Shown: positions 19,721 through 30,525 of the stretch, one piece after another
Layout: every line of letters begins with the position of its first letter
Numbering within the stretch: the stretch's first letter is position 1
Origin: Saccoglossus kowalevskii
Taxonomy: Eukaryota > Hemichordata > Enteropneusta > Harrimaniidae
Reading direction: 5' to 3'
DNA: 32,020 nucleotides
Assembly (NCBI RefSeq): GCF_000003605.2
Contig: NW_003107593.1
Span: 272,983 to 305,002 of the forward strand
Program-made: the position numbers and the translations under genes
The notes under the pieces: generated by a model
Seen by the model: only the letters and a program-made list of their open reading frames with translations
Told to the model about the DNA's origin: nothing
Databases searched by the model: none

Positions 19721-20170
19721 CACAAAACATCCGCTGAAAGAAATGAGGTCGCGATTTAAACATACAAAAACACGCCCAACACTAATCTTAACACTGCCAG
19801 TTAAAATGGACGTAAACAAAAAAAAAAACGTTGGAGCAGACCATTGATTTACGCTGCTTTAAAAAAAGAGATTGACATTGCAATTGTCTACTATGCGAAT
19901 TAGAAATAGCTGACATAAAATAAATAATAAATGTGCCCATATATAGCAACAGTTTTTTTGCGCTTATCTTATTTCACGTTGTCGGATCAAATACTAGTTT
20001 TACGGCGTGTTGCTATGAAAAAAACAATGCATTTTATGAATAATGTTGATTTGAGGGAAAATAAAATATTCACACCACTTACACTTTTGTGCCATCGTTA
20101 GGTTGTATCTATGTATGTACAGGTTTGGATTCGCTGACCTCCATTCAGGTGTGGTTACCTTTTCTGTTGG

Positions 20171-20184
20171 GCGCCCTCTTGTGA
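20171..20184 (-). promoter_or_regulatory. Weak CTCF-like motif
   Basis: The minus-strand reading TCACAAGAGGGCGC departs from CCASYAGRKGGCRS at two positions (first C, and Y to A). Confidence 0.2.
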
Positions 20185-22654
20185 CAACATATCTAATGCT
20201 CGTTCTATATGTTTTCAATATTCGGCTGGCTCCAAAAAACAAACGGTTAGCGTTATCGACATTTATTCACTGTAATTTACGAATGACCAAGTTCGTACGA
20301 TACATCAAGCAACATAGGTCAATGTCACACGAACACGAGGATGCACTATCGCGGTACTACGATAACGGAAGTTCCACTTTCAACCATGTGTTCAATCACT
20401 CGATGGCTCACACGGTTTTACCATAGACCCTCTACTATGGTTTTACGGAGCTACTTCTTTGGTCAAATATATCGCGTCTTTAACAGGGGGGGGGGGTGCA
20501 CCACGATTGCAGTCCGTTTGCCATTGACGAATGCGCACTGAATGTGACCTGTACACGACATGACACACACAGTTTTGTCTGGGGATATAGGCTACACATT
20601 AGTTTTTACCATAATGTAAATGTTTAATTTCACAAAACATAAAGATTTCAAGTGGCCTCCTTCCTAACCAGAATTAGACCTGATAATGAGAACACAGCCG
20701 AATACCAGGTATGTATATCCAAAGTTTGATATACTTTTCTACAGTTATGTATATAATAGTTCATCTTTCTCCGACAATAACATTGACTCCGCCATGTTTT
20801 TCAATAAACAAATTGTATATCACGTGATAAATAAAAACAAATATAATTGGCTAATCGCCGATAGTCGGCGACTGGGTGCATACGAACACTTTAAGATCCG
20901 ACTGTGCAATCTAGCCGTGAGCCAGCCCTAGGTGTGTGTCCGGCAAAAGTATGGTCCTGGCTCCTTGGTATCAGTATCTTCTCCCGATTACCACGAACAA
21001 GCGTCTATTTATTCACCCTTAAAACACAATCTTTATATGAGAGGAAGGTAGATTGTAAATGCAAACATTAGAAATTCAGAAATATTTCGCTCACCCAAAT
21101 CAGCTACATATAAATGAAAATATAAAAAGAAAATATGCATTAATTTCGCAACAAATTGTACCCGGACAGTATAAAGATACCGGCTTTAACCAAGTATGAA
21201 GCCACCAGCCTAGTATTTTTGAGAAAATATTGTATTTTAGTAAATAGCGTCAATTGTGTCCGTATTATACCGTTTTTACCATTGGTCCATATAGCGGAGA
21301 TACGTTATATCTCGTATTGTAGGCTAATGACATAGCTTAACAAAACTAAACATCGTGTATGGGTAAATATATTTCGTTATTCTGAATTAATTTATTGGGT
21401 TTTGAAAATTATACTCTAATTATGCACTCTTGTGCTTAAAATAAGCAACAAATATTGTAAAACAAATTTGGATAGTTTTACTCAAAATACGTCACTGTAA
21501 AATACAAAATAATGGTGTTTTATGTTACCATAATATTTTTGTTTTTGAAACTGAAAATAATAGATAATATTAAATACATATAAATATAGAGAAGGGGGAT
21601 CTTCCACGTACACATGTTTCCCTAACATTTTGATCACATTTCATTATATACAGTATACCTGAACTTGAAAACACTGAATTAAGCTTTTGTACTAATGAAT
21701 TTTCACTTTCATTTCCCTGCAATCATGTTTCAATAAAATCTGATTAAAATAAAATCCTGGGTGACTGGCGTTCTTCTAACAGATTTACACTTGTTTCCAA
21801 GGGCAACCCCCTGACAATTCTCATGATAATTCTTCTTTATTTATTTTTTTAGTTATAAACGAAGAATCTTTTTTTCAAAAGAGATGTTTCTACAGTAACC
21901 GAACCCGGACTTCTTCGAACATGTAATTGATCGCTACTTATGTCACTACTGACCCCTCCTGAAAAAGTCATAACATAACCTCTTGCATTATCTATTACAC
22001 ATTAATCACACAATATTGATGTTTCCATGGTAACCAAACCAACATCAATACAAAAATGTAGTTGGTTGTTTTCTTGTAATAATAATTTTCGAGAATCCAT
22101 TCATATTAAATTATCTTCCTGGTGGAGGTAACAAATAAGCACGACGAGCACACCTAAATTACTCTCCTTTTGCTGAATAATCATTATGATGTATATTTCA
22201 ACCCTATGCTCAAAGTGAGATTAATGACGTTTTCCTGAATAGGCGTTAGAGGGGCGCATATCAGAACAGTGAATAATTCGAACGATCACAGACTCTTCAT
22301 CATTACGAAGGACTTGCCTCATATGAGTACGGCCTTTACGTACAGTTTTACAAACCACCAAATTGTTCAGTCTTGCAACCATCTTGATTTTTAAATGTAT
22401 AATGTTCCAGAAACCGTGCGTGTGCACGCTATCTCGCATCATGATAGTTTACGTTCAATTACGGCCGACGAATCGCAATTTTTTTTTTCCTGGACTCGGT
22501 AAATACCTATAAAGCGCTCGCTGGGTTAATCTAGCCCACTGCCATTATGCATGATAGGCAAAACTACAACTGTCGCTGTGCGCGTCACTTCAAAACCATG
22601 AATAAAGAACGTATAGTAGTGACATTGGTATTTTGATGTGTAATTATATTGATG

Positions 22655-22668
22655 GCGCCCTCTAGTGA
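22655..22668 (-). promoter_or_regulatory. CTCF-like core motif
   Basis: The minus-strand reading TCACTAGAGGGCGC is identical to the site at 3855-3868 and fits 13 of 14 consensus positions. It lies between the two genes, on the 5' side of gene A, while its twin lies in the last intron of gene A. Binding is untested. Confidence 0.3.
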
Positions 22669-22824
22669 CGGAAATAATTTTGTTTTGTTGTTGTTGTTGT
22701 CATTTTGAGAAGCAAAACAGCTCGTTGTGAAGGTATCCTACAAACTTCACCAACATATTTAGGCAAATATAACAGGAAGCTGTTGCCCTTTTTTATTTTT
22801 ATTATGCAACATAAAACAACATTA

Positions 22825-22985
22825 TTAAAGCGGGAGGGTCGTTACCTGCGCACGCGCGGGAATTGAGTCCCAAGCGACGATAACAACACACGCTAAGAAC
22901 GCAAAAAAGCGGGTAGACGCTTGTTTGTAAACAATGACGCTATGGCCATCTGACGCATGCGCAGGTGACGACTCCCCCGCTTTAA
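22825..22985 (-). mobile_element. TTAA-flanked ~160-bp MITE, copy 3 (inverted)
   Basis: TTAA at 22825-22828 and 22982-22985 flank AGCGGGAGGGTCGTTACCTG and the inverted GGTGACGACTCCCCCGCT. The interior is the reverse complement of copies 1 and 2. The 60-codon minus-strand frame here belongs to the element. Confidence 0.85.
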
Positions 22986-23858
22986 CAATCACGCACTCTT
23001 TATACATATTGCATCTTTTTACATTATTGAGAGTGACATGTCATGTTTATTTTTCCAACAAAAAAGCACGTAAACACAATCTTACAACACTATGCTTATT
23101 GGGGTGGATTCTAAAGGCTAGGATTAGTACAGATATCGTTGTGTTGTGAGGGCGTATTCAAGATTGTGTGGTCTATATCACATTTGCATAAACGATCGCT
23201 ATGCATAAATTCAGATTACCGTTAGTCTACCATATTGTGATTGAGAATAAAGATAATTTTTGGAGCAATTGCTATATTTAAGGGTTGGGGATGCATTGGT
23301 AACATAATTTTAAATTTGAGTCAATTTCATCACCAGTGACAAATAATCCAAGAAATGGATAGAAAAAAATGTATGTGCGCTCAGAAGTTGAGGTTGGCAT
23401 AATTCAAAAAACATTGCGTAAAACCATTATATCTCGAAATGCAAGCCTATCTTGTGATAGTCATAATGTCAAAAGGTCAATCTGCTTGCACGAACCAATC
23501 AGATTGTCGGGATTTTTATGACATAATATGGACCTATGGAAAATTAATATACAGCTTTATTTATTACACTGAGTTGCCCTGATATATTGGATTGTAGTCT
23601 TTGTGGCAATCAATTCGATTGGGTGGGGTGGGCGATACAGGCCACTGATTGTCTGGTGTATACTTCAGGATATGTGTTGTATCGACGGATCTAGTTCCAA
23701 GCACCCGGCAGTGAAGACGGATATCGAACACAGGGTGGGCCGGGATATGAAAGACGTGCTTATTCTGTTAAACTTGTAAAACAAAATTCTCACAGGGAAC
23801 TTGGTATTTCTGATTTAATGTGGATATTTAGCCTTTTTCCCCCACATTGTCAATACGG
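22986..23858. other. 3' flank of gene B
   Basis: No gene is seen. On the minus strand an ATTAAA lies about 40 bases past the gene B stop (plus 23815-23820) and an AATAAA further on (near 23560). Either could serve as the polyadenylation signal. Confidence 0.4.
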
Positions 23859-24200
23859 TCAATATTGCATAATTTTTCGAGCATTGTAGTTGCCAATTTT
23901 CTGGAACAAATTTCTCAGTTGATCTCTTATATCTGGGGGACTGTGTTTTTTGCGCAATTTTCGCGATATAAACCAGTCTAATAGGTGTTTTGTTGACCCA
24001 GTTTGTTTTTCTATGAATTGTATATTGTTATCATTTAAATTCATTGCTTTGGCTAGTCGTTTCCGGTCAGGCAGTGTGGTGTCTAATAAATTACACAATC
24101 CCCTGAAAACGTTCCTTGGAAGTACCCTAGTTGAAGTTATGGCTGGGTTAATATCAGGTCGAGTCTCTTCAAAAGACACATTTACATCATCGGTATTGTC
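23859..24200 (-). CDS. Gene B, exon 5: Death domain
   Basis: The acceptor TGTTTATTTCAG ends at 24201; the stop is at 23859-23861. It encodes 113 residues, 508-620. After an acidic, Thr-rich lead (DNTDDVNVSFEETRP) comes a six-helix Death-type pattern: LPRNVFRGLCNLLD, RKRLAKAMNLNDNNIQFIEK, STKHLLDWFISRK and IRDQLRNLFQKIG, ending ARKIMQY. The DxW-like core Trp position is taken by a helix with Leu and Ala, and the W of LLDWF sits in the helix-4/5 region typical of UNC5-type Death domains. Assignment is by pattern. Confidence 0.82.
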   Translation of the reverse strand, partial: DNTDDVNVSFEETRPDINPAITSTRVLPRNVFRGLCNLLDTTLPDRKRLAKAMNLNDNNIQFIEKQTGSTKHLLDWFISRKLRKKHSPPDIRDQLRNLFQKIGNYNARKIMQY

Positions 24201-25553
24201 CTGAAATAAACAAACACAGCCGTTAGTCACTTTTTGAAGCTCCATTTCATGTAAATAAAAGAATAAACAATACAACAGTTTTGCAGATACACATTCTGAC
24301 GAGCTTGTTTCGTTACGCCAAGGTCACGCTATTGCCACATCTATTTTCATTTTTTTTTAGTTGAAGAGACAATTTTAATAGTTTGCATTTTTTTCGTTTT
24401 CTATGGAGTGCATAAAATGATATCCGTAGTATGAAATACAAAAACAAAACAAAAAAAAACAATGCATTAAGCGCGTGTTCTTTTAAATTCATATACGTTA
24501 TATTAATTCTCTGAGCATGCGCAATTACGTTGTTTCTTATCAAATAAATACGACATTGTGTACAGCATCTTTAGTTTACGTTAAATAAATGCTCAGTAAA
24601 TATAACAGCATGCACTATCGAGCAAAATAATCCATAAAATGCCTGACGTATTCCTACCTCAGTATTGAAAATCCACGGTTGTCTGTGCTTCACGCGCGCC
24701 ACTTCTTTCTGTCGCAGTGCCACAGTAGCTCTCAGCTCATTGCCTTCGGCTGTTGTTCTTTCAACATTAAATCTATAAGTTGAAAAACGTCCAATTGTTC
24801 CACCTTGGTCCCACAGATCCTTACCATAAAATATCTGCACAAAAACACAACGACATTGCCATGATACTGAAAACTTGCTTTCAAACCTGAATAAGAGGTC
24901 ACACATTAGAAATCATAGGGGTGGGGAGAGCATGACCTGTGTATTTTTTTCGCGGTGTTTTCTCTGAACATTTGTTTTGTGCCAACATTCTACAGCGTAG
25001 CGAGAAAAAACAATGTCAGTGAACTAATGCGTTTACATTTCGAACACGTACACATTGTACTCTATGCCACATACTCAGGGTGTATTCATACCGAATTTCG
25101 CTTGTGAAATATACGGCCACAAGATCTTACCACCTACCCGCCAATTTCAGGACGAGGCCATGGGGTTCTGTCATTGTAGAATACATAGATACCTGCTTCA
25201 CAAGCTGTTCCTCTGGTTTCCAGTTATTAGATGTCCCATCAATTTTACATTGTAGATCACCGTCGGTTCTCGATATAACAGTGCTACTAGAAGCACACAG
25301 CTTTCCTCCGAACTTACATCGTTCAATCCATTCCACTCGCTTCAATTCAAGTACATACAAATATAGAATAATAAGTTGTTGCACATTAACAGTAGTGTAG
25401 TTGATAGAGTCCAACCAATAAAAGTTTAGCCCGCGGGGCACTTGAGGGACAGTGGTATGCTGTAACACAAAACGCATTTCAATATGCGTGGTTTTCAAAC
25501 AGATAGCCGCGTCCATATGTACACACGGTGTTCAAGGAAACAAAACAAAACAA

Positions 25554-25584
<31 letters not shown>

Positions 25585-27789
25585 CAAAACAAAACAAAAC
25601 AAAACAAAACAAAACAAAACAAAACAAAACAAAACAAAACAAAACAAAACAAAACAAAACATAAGGGTATATTTTTTTCACAATAATTAGATACCAACAG
25701 AAAAGGGTTATTTTTCAATCGCATTTTCGTAATTTTATTTGTGAATCTCCCGAGCGAGCTGAAAAATGGGTGCCCATGCTCCAATTCGAATGTCCCGGGG
25801 AGCTTAGCCTGATCAGCAGTATACAGTATACACATTGACTGAAGGCTTTTCAATGCTTTTCTTTTATTTCTTTTTTATTTATATTACAGCCATGGTTTCT
25901 AGTTCTCAAAACATCGTAATATAAGGCGGTCGCCAGAACGCTATTTGCTTTTTTATAATGCAATTACAATTTCAAAACGCAGAACGTTGCATTCCACTGT
26001 ATACAACCCTATGGTGATTACTGAATTGTCATGGATATTCAACTGTATTCAGAAATTTTGTGATAAAAAGGTTAATCATCTTATTTATTATTTAAGGTAT
26101 CGTTTACAATATGATCCATTGATGCATTCAAATGCTGTGCGTCTCTGTGTTGCCGGGCAATGAAAATAACGCGACGCCATGTTTGTTACTGCTACGCGCA
26201 TGTGTAAAGAAATGAGAGAATACCTGTTCTTGCCCTGGAATGTCGTCGCATACTTGTAGCCTAAATTCAGTCAAGTATTTATCGTCTTCCCTTTTTTCCC
26301 CGGGTGAGTAGAACGTGAGAAGAAGGACACGCTTAGTTTGAATCTCAGAAGTTGGGTCCTTTCGCTCTGCAACGACCTTGAACACTCCAGCTTTATCTAC
26401 GAAGAATCAACGTCATGTTCGTTTACGATCAGTTCTAGATCATCCTTCTCCAACACTTTCCACGTGCCTCCTCCGTCGTTGTTTTGTTCAACTACAGCCA
26501 AACGGAGATCATATTCAGAAGGGTTGTAAGTGGAAAGTGGCAGTGTTAACAGCACAGGCTCTGTAATCGGGTTTTCAGATCCTAAAATAACTATGGGAGA
26601 AACAGTTGACGTGTTCTCATCTTCGGCACGGTAGAGATCGCAGTCGAGTGCAACATACACATCCCCAGACTTCCCGGTACATTCGTCACGTTGTGGTATG
26701 AACGCGCTAACTCCAGTGCCTTTCACACTGAGAAATGCACCATCGTCCTTCACGCGAGCTAATGTCATTAACGCGAGTTCCAAATTTTTTTCGTGAGCTT
26801 CTTCTTTCTTTGCCCAGTCTCTTAATATCTTGAGACGTTTTTTAAATTGGTCCTGTAATATGTCTGTAAACGATAACAATTATTGATAACTTCTGGCTGG
26901 ATAAATAAATGAGGAAAATGGAACAATGTTGTTAACCACAGGAAAAGATAGGGTAACGAATATAAGACGTCTTTGAAGGAAATGAGTTTATTTTGTCGGG
27001 AAGCCAAATATGTTTTCTTCCGCCAGATAGATCTTTAATCTGAGACCACATATCCGAATGTGCCACACTGTTTAAAACCTCCGTGTAACACCAATATGTA
27101 TAATAAAAAAAGAAAAATAACTTGAAATTCAAAATACACGAAGTGCGATTTAGAAAAAAAAAAATATTATTTATATATTCCGAAGCATGTTAATTATAGT
27201 ATTTAATGTTTTAGTAAATTATATTGTACAAACCGTCAGTAAGTATTTGTGCAGGGATTTCTGGTATCCCTGGTACAGGCTGTGGTGGTGGCGGCTGAAT
27301 CGGCCTACGTGAGCTTTTTTTAGGCAACTTTTCTACCAATAGTTCGAGTTTCTCGATACCGTATGCAACACTGCTCACAATACCACCACTCTTTCCTCGT
27401 ACTTTTCTTGAATACAGCTGGACCCTCGAATGGATTTCTGCACCGCCCTTTTTCTTCATCGGGATATTCAATTTCCATTTATTTTCCAGATACCCTAGGC
27501 TAATTAAGCGACTGCGTACTTTTGATAACTCGTTTGTAAGACGAGAGTGTATTGCTTCAAAACGGTACAATGAATTCAAATATTTTTTTATTTTAGGCGC
27601 CATATTTGTATTGCACTGACGAGTTTGATTTTGTAGAAGTAACTGACGAGCGAATCGTACTTGATTGATGTGCGCCACACGTTTTTGTACAATATTGGGG
27701 TATAGCTCAAGGATGTAATTCATCGCCGAAAAAAACTCAGCGAAAGGAAACGTGTCCCAGGCTTGTTTTATCTCGTTTAACTTATTCAT
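23859..27789 (-). CDS. Gene B: ZU5-UPA-Death domain protein (spliced, whole gene)
   Basis: Five exons: 27789-27234, 26863-26224, 25339-25193, 24834-24658 and 24200-23859, all with GT-AG borders and agreeing phases. If the missing base near 26400 is bridged, the product has about 620 residues. It comprises an unknown basic helical region (1-160), a proline-rich hinge (163-179), ZU5 (about 225-352), UPA (about 353-505) and Death (about 532-618). This is the order found in the intracellular part of UNC5 netrin receptors and in UNC5CL. There is no signal peptide, no Ig or TSP1 domain and no membrane span, so it should be a cytosolic adaptor. In UNC5 the ZU5, UPA and Death domains fold into a closed supramodule. 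Death domains recruit partners in apoptosis or NF-kB signalling, but the partner here is unknown. As written the frame is broken in exon 2, so either an assembly error or a pseudogene must be allowed for. Confidence 0.8.
24658..24834 (-). CDS. Gene B, exon 4: second half of UPA
   Basis: The acceptor GTTGTGTTTTTGTGCAG ends at 24835 and the donor GAG|GTAGGA starts at 24657. It holds 59 full codons, residues 449-507, phase 0 at both ends. It begins IFYGKDLWDQGG, corresponding to the aromatic-x-x-x-Trp strand that follows the Gln-rich junction in UPA. It continues with beta-strand-like TYRFNVERTTAEGNELRATV and ends PWIFNTE. Confidence 0.78.
25193..25339 (-). CDS. Gene B, exon 3: middle of UPA
   Basis: The donor CAG|GTATCT starts at 25192; the acceptor ATTGAAG ends at 25340 (a weaker site with an interrupted pyrimidine tract). 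It has 49 codons, residues 400-448, phase 0 at both ends: RVEWIERCKFGGKLCASSST and, further on, DLQCKIDGTSNNWKPEEQL. The GG-K-L turn and a following D-x-x-x-x-W are typical of UPA. The open frame continues about 60 codons upstream of this acceptor, so an alternative start a little further up is possible. Confidence 0.72.
25340..26223 (-). other. Gene B intron with (AAAAC)n
   Basis: This 884-nt intron is bounded by GTATTC and GAAG. It contains the pentanucleotide tract at 25541-25660 and no coding segment; long Phe-Cys-Val and Lys-Gln-Asn frames are products of the repeat. Confidence 0.7.
25541..25660 (+). repeat. (AAAAC)n microsatellite
   Basis: More than 20 tandem AAAAC units, nearly perfect, with one A-rich interruption near 25551-25560. 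Confidence 0.98.
26224..26863 (-). CDS. Gene B, exon 2: helix, ZU5 and start of UPA, with one-base frameshift
   Basis: The acceptor TTATCGTTTACAG ends at 26864 and the donor CAG|GTATTC starts at 26223. After the split Asp186 comes a charged helix (FKKRLKILRDWAKKEEAHEK). ZU5 then starts: FLSVKGTGVSAFIP, GDVYVALDCDLY, VSPIVILGSENPI, PVLLTLPL, GTWKVLEKDDLELIV. The frame then meets TAG at 26399-26397, while the neighbouring frame continues at once with FVDKAGVFKVVAER, the expected last ZU5 strand. Then RVLLLTFYSPGEK and FRLQVCDDIPGQEQ start UPA. The 640-nt length needs one more base to fit its phases, which locates a single missing base at about 26397-26405, in or next to the TCTTCG. No splice pair could remove it. 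Confidence 0.8.
26864..27233 (-). other. Gene B intron 1, 370 nt
   Basis: Bounded by GTTTGT and TTACAG; AT-rich, nothing else recognised. Confidence 0.65.
27234..27789 (-). CDS. Gene B, exon 1: unrecognised basic helical N-terminal region
   Basis: ATG at 27789-27787 (AAG before it) opens 185 codons, and the donor GAC G|GTTTGT starts at 27233. The region starts MNKLNEIKQAWDTFPFAEFF and looks alpha-helical, with repeated Leu/Ile spacing and many Lys and Arg (for instance KVRSRLISLGYLENKWKLNI). It ends in a proline-rich hinge IQPPPPQPVPGIPEIP (164-179). There is no signal peptide, membrane span or domain that I recognise. A diverged death-fold or coiled-coil domain is possible. It is linked to the ZU5 exon by matching phase (G|AC gives Asp). 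Confidence 0.7.
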
Positions 27790-28652
27790 CTTGGTCTTTG
27801 AGTTAGTAAAAAATCAACCAATTCCTGTAACCAAGAATAATCATACACAAGATCAGTATGGACCATAAACCGTAGGATCAGATCCTACATGAATTGAACT
27901 CAAAAAATGGTTGATCTGTACCCTGTGTTACTCAGACTGTGCCATCATAAATGGGGAGCTCAACACCACCGACTCATACACTGTAAATCTTGAAAGCAGT
28001 TTCCTGTTTTTCATTAAAACACACCGTTTTAACTGAAAACACACTATAGTGTTTTAATATTTCTATAAAAGATATTAAAACACTTTTTGGTGAAAATTAA
28101 GCACATTGTAAACACGCACAAATACACTTCTTCAAATAAAACGCTGAGTGTTTTAAAGGGGCATGGATGTGTCATTGTTTATTGATAGGACATTTATGGG
28201 ATAGTGCATCCAACTTTATGCAAGTAGTATTACCAAAATTGAGTGAAAAGTGTGGAGACTCATAAGTAAACATTATGGTATATATGCCAACCAGACAATG
28301 ACCGAAAGTGACGTAATTCAACGCATAATGAGATAAGTCATGACATTACCTTCAGCAAAACAAGTTTATGTCAAGCACCAGGTTGTGGAAGATTTTATTG
28401 GATGTATGCTTTTAATATATGGTCTTAGTACCTTGGTCTAAGAACAACTAGAAATCGAGACACGTAGTGAATTAAGTACCTCGTGGCCTAACGAATTCTG
28501 ATACTCCGCATATGGTGAACGGTAGTTGTAGTTGTAGTTCCAATTTCACATGTGATTGAAACATTTTTCTCGCAAAAAAACACTACAGAAATCAAAATCA
28601 CCAACTATTTTAAATGTTTCGCAATGCATAAGGCACATTTGTGTTCAAGAAA
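27790..28652. other. Upstream of gene B; AT-rich with inverted GTGTTTTAA motifs
   Basis: No gene is seen. AGTGTTTTAATAT (28048-28060) and ATATTAAAACACT (28072-28084) form a perfect 13-bp stem. Several more AAAACAC or GTGTTTT copies lie at 28015-28160, suggesting an eroded palindromic element. The promoter of gene B should be here, but no TATA box is evident. Confidence 0.45.
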
Positions 28653-29050
28653 TTAACTAAAACACTTTTCGTTTAAACTGTTTTTAATTGAGGCACTTCA
28701 AAAAACACAAATGCAATGTTTCAAGGTAAAATACCTGACTATGCATGTTTCATAAGCGTTTATGTAGAAAACATGTACAACTGCCCATAAGAGTAACTAA
28801 AATACTTTTTTTTTCAAACTGTTTTAATTTGAGGCACTTCAAAAAACAAACACGCATTCAACGTTCCAAGGTACCACACCCAACTATGCATGTTTGATAA
28901 GTGTTTATGTATACGACATCTACAGAAGTTTATAAGAGTAACTAAAACATTTTTCTTCCAAACCGTTCATTTTGAATCACCTCACAAAACTAATACACAT
29001 GCAATGTTTCAACCAAAAACACCGGACTATATAAGTATTCATATACTGTA
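28653..29050 (+). repeat. Diverged ~143-bp tandem repeat, 2.8 copies
   Basis: Units start with TAACTAAAA at 28653, 28794 and 28939. They share AAACTGTTTT, GGCACTTCAAAAAAC, GCAATGTTTCAAGG and CTATGCATGTTT in the same order. The third unit is the most diverged. Confidence 0.8.
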
Positions 29051-30525
29051 ACAGGACACTTTGGTATGTCGTCTACGGTATGCATCTATAATAGACACAA
29101 TGCTTATTATCGACTGTATGCACATATTTACAGGAAAAAATGCTCACATACGTCACCATTGGCAGCAGACATACTGTATATTTAGTGATGTATTTATTTG
29201 TTTTAGTATTTTCAATAATAACAAATTGTATATATACATGTAATTTGCGAAGGTACCACATACCTTGACAAGTTTAATAACCAATGGAATTAAACATGCA
29301 CGGTATTGGATGACGCAGCGCTAGACTGGCGTTAATTCCCTGTGATCTAATCATTAGATTCATTTTCTTCATAGCTATTATTCTATTGGCGGAGCCTCTG
29401 TGTTGAATCGCAATATGGTGATTACCACACACCTGTGCAAATTTGAGTCTAATTCAAATGAGCTCCCCTAAGTCTCTAATAATAAATACAATATGAAAAC
29501 AAATATTAAACTATAATTTAGTTCGCTACCTCTTTGCAAACATTTTGAGATACCTTTCGTAAACGACGGTGTTCACGATGAACACTATTATATGTTGCGT
29601 GTTTAAGCAACTTGTATGTCGTGCGCACACTCATTCATGATTGAATTATACTATCGGGAGTGTGAGGACAGCTAGCATATTCGTTAAAGAAGCAACAACA
29701 ACTTGGACCGTATGATGCTCTGTTAAAGTTTCTGGGAAAGGGTACCGGAAGTTATCTTAAACAATCCTGAAGGTATGGTGATATGGTTACTCCGTTACGA
29801 AACGTGTGAAAAGTGTAAATGATAGAGCCAGTGTCGGTAGTTATGTACTGTATTGATATTTGCAGCGACCTCAATTCATTCCATTATGTGCAGGATAACT
29901 GATTAAACTCAATTAAACCCAGAGACATAATCTGAGTTACCAAATAAAATCATAGAAATGTTACACAGAATTTAACAGGAAAATGCAATTCAGTGTGTGT
30001 TAATGGTGTGTGGTCAGATTACAAGCGCGTTTATAACAACAGTAATATTTCACATCGCGTATTTCTGATTCGAATATCGCATTGTAGCAATTAAATTAAA
30101 CATTACACACTGAATTTCATACTTTTCAGATTTTAAGAGAAAAAGATCGAAGAAGACAAGTTGATATTTGCTAATATTTAGAATTAATTTTGTCCTGTTA
30201 ATATAGTGTGAAATGCCATATACCAAACTTCCCGTTTTAGGAGGTGATTTTAAAAGTGGTGAAAATAAGCAATCAAACCATTTGACGAATGGAAAAGTGA
30301 AACATGAATGAAATAGAATTATAGATGTAGTGCATATACACTGAATCGAGGATTGAGGGTGAATAGGATCGCAATAAATGATATTAATGATTTTTTTTTG
30401 TTCCAAAGTTTTTTGCCCGGAATTTAATGTTCCCCGAAAGACTGTATTCGACACAACAATATCACATGAGAACAGATTGGGCACTTTCAGTTCTGTCAGT
30501 GAGGAAGGGGGTTTACAGATGGGAA
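29051..30525. other. Intergenic; one unassigned 144-codon frame
   Basis: AT-rich, with no clear gene. A minus-strand open frame at 30050-30484 has 144 codons, rich in Phe, Ile, Leu and Tyr (for instance LVFFDLFLLKSEKYEIQCV). It shows no known domain, and its composition is what AT-rich DNA gives by chance. I do not call it. Confidence 0.5.

Larger units (their letters stand above)
19721..22820. other. Intergenic between gene A and gene B
   Basis: Mostly AT-rich, with a G10 run at about 20487, a weak CTCF-like match at 20171-20184, a better one at 22655-22668 and a (GTT)n tract at 22683-22700. A 73-codon minus-strand frame at 22221-22442 has a mixed, protein-like composition (for instance NDEESVIVRIIHCSDMRPSN) but matches no family I know. 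It is not called as a gene. Confidence 0.5.

Noticed and set aside
19374-19759. Plus-strand frames of 114 and 90 codons
   Set aside because: No recognisable domain; they overlap the CpG-richer candidate 5' UTR exon of gene A, whose composition keeps frames open.
25452-25853. Open frames of Lys-Gln-Asn and Phe-Cys-Val repeats
   Set aside because: They are translations of the (AAAAC)n microsatellite.
30050-30484. Minus-strand 144-codon frame
   Set aside because: Phe/Ile/Leu/Tyr-rich composition expected from AT-rich DNA, with no domain and no splice context.
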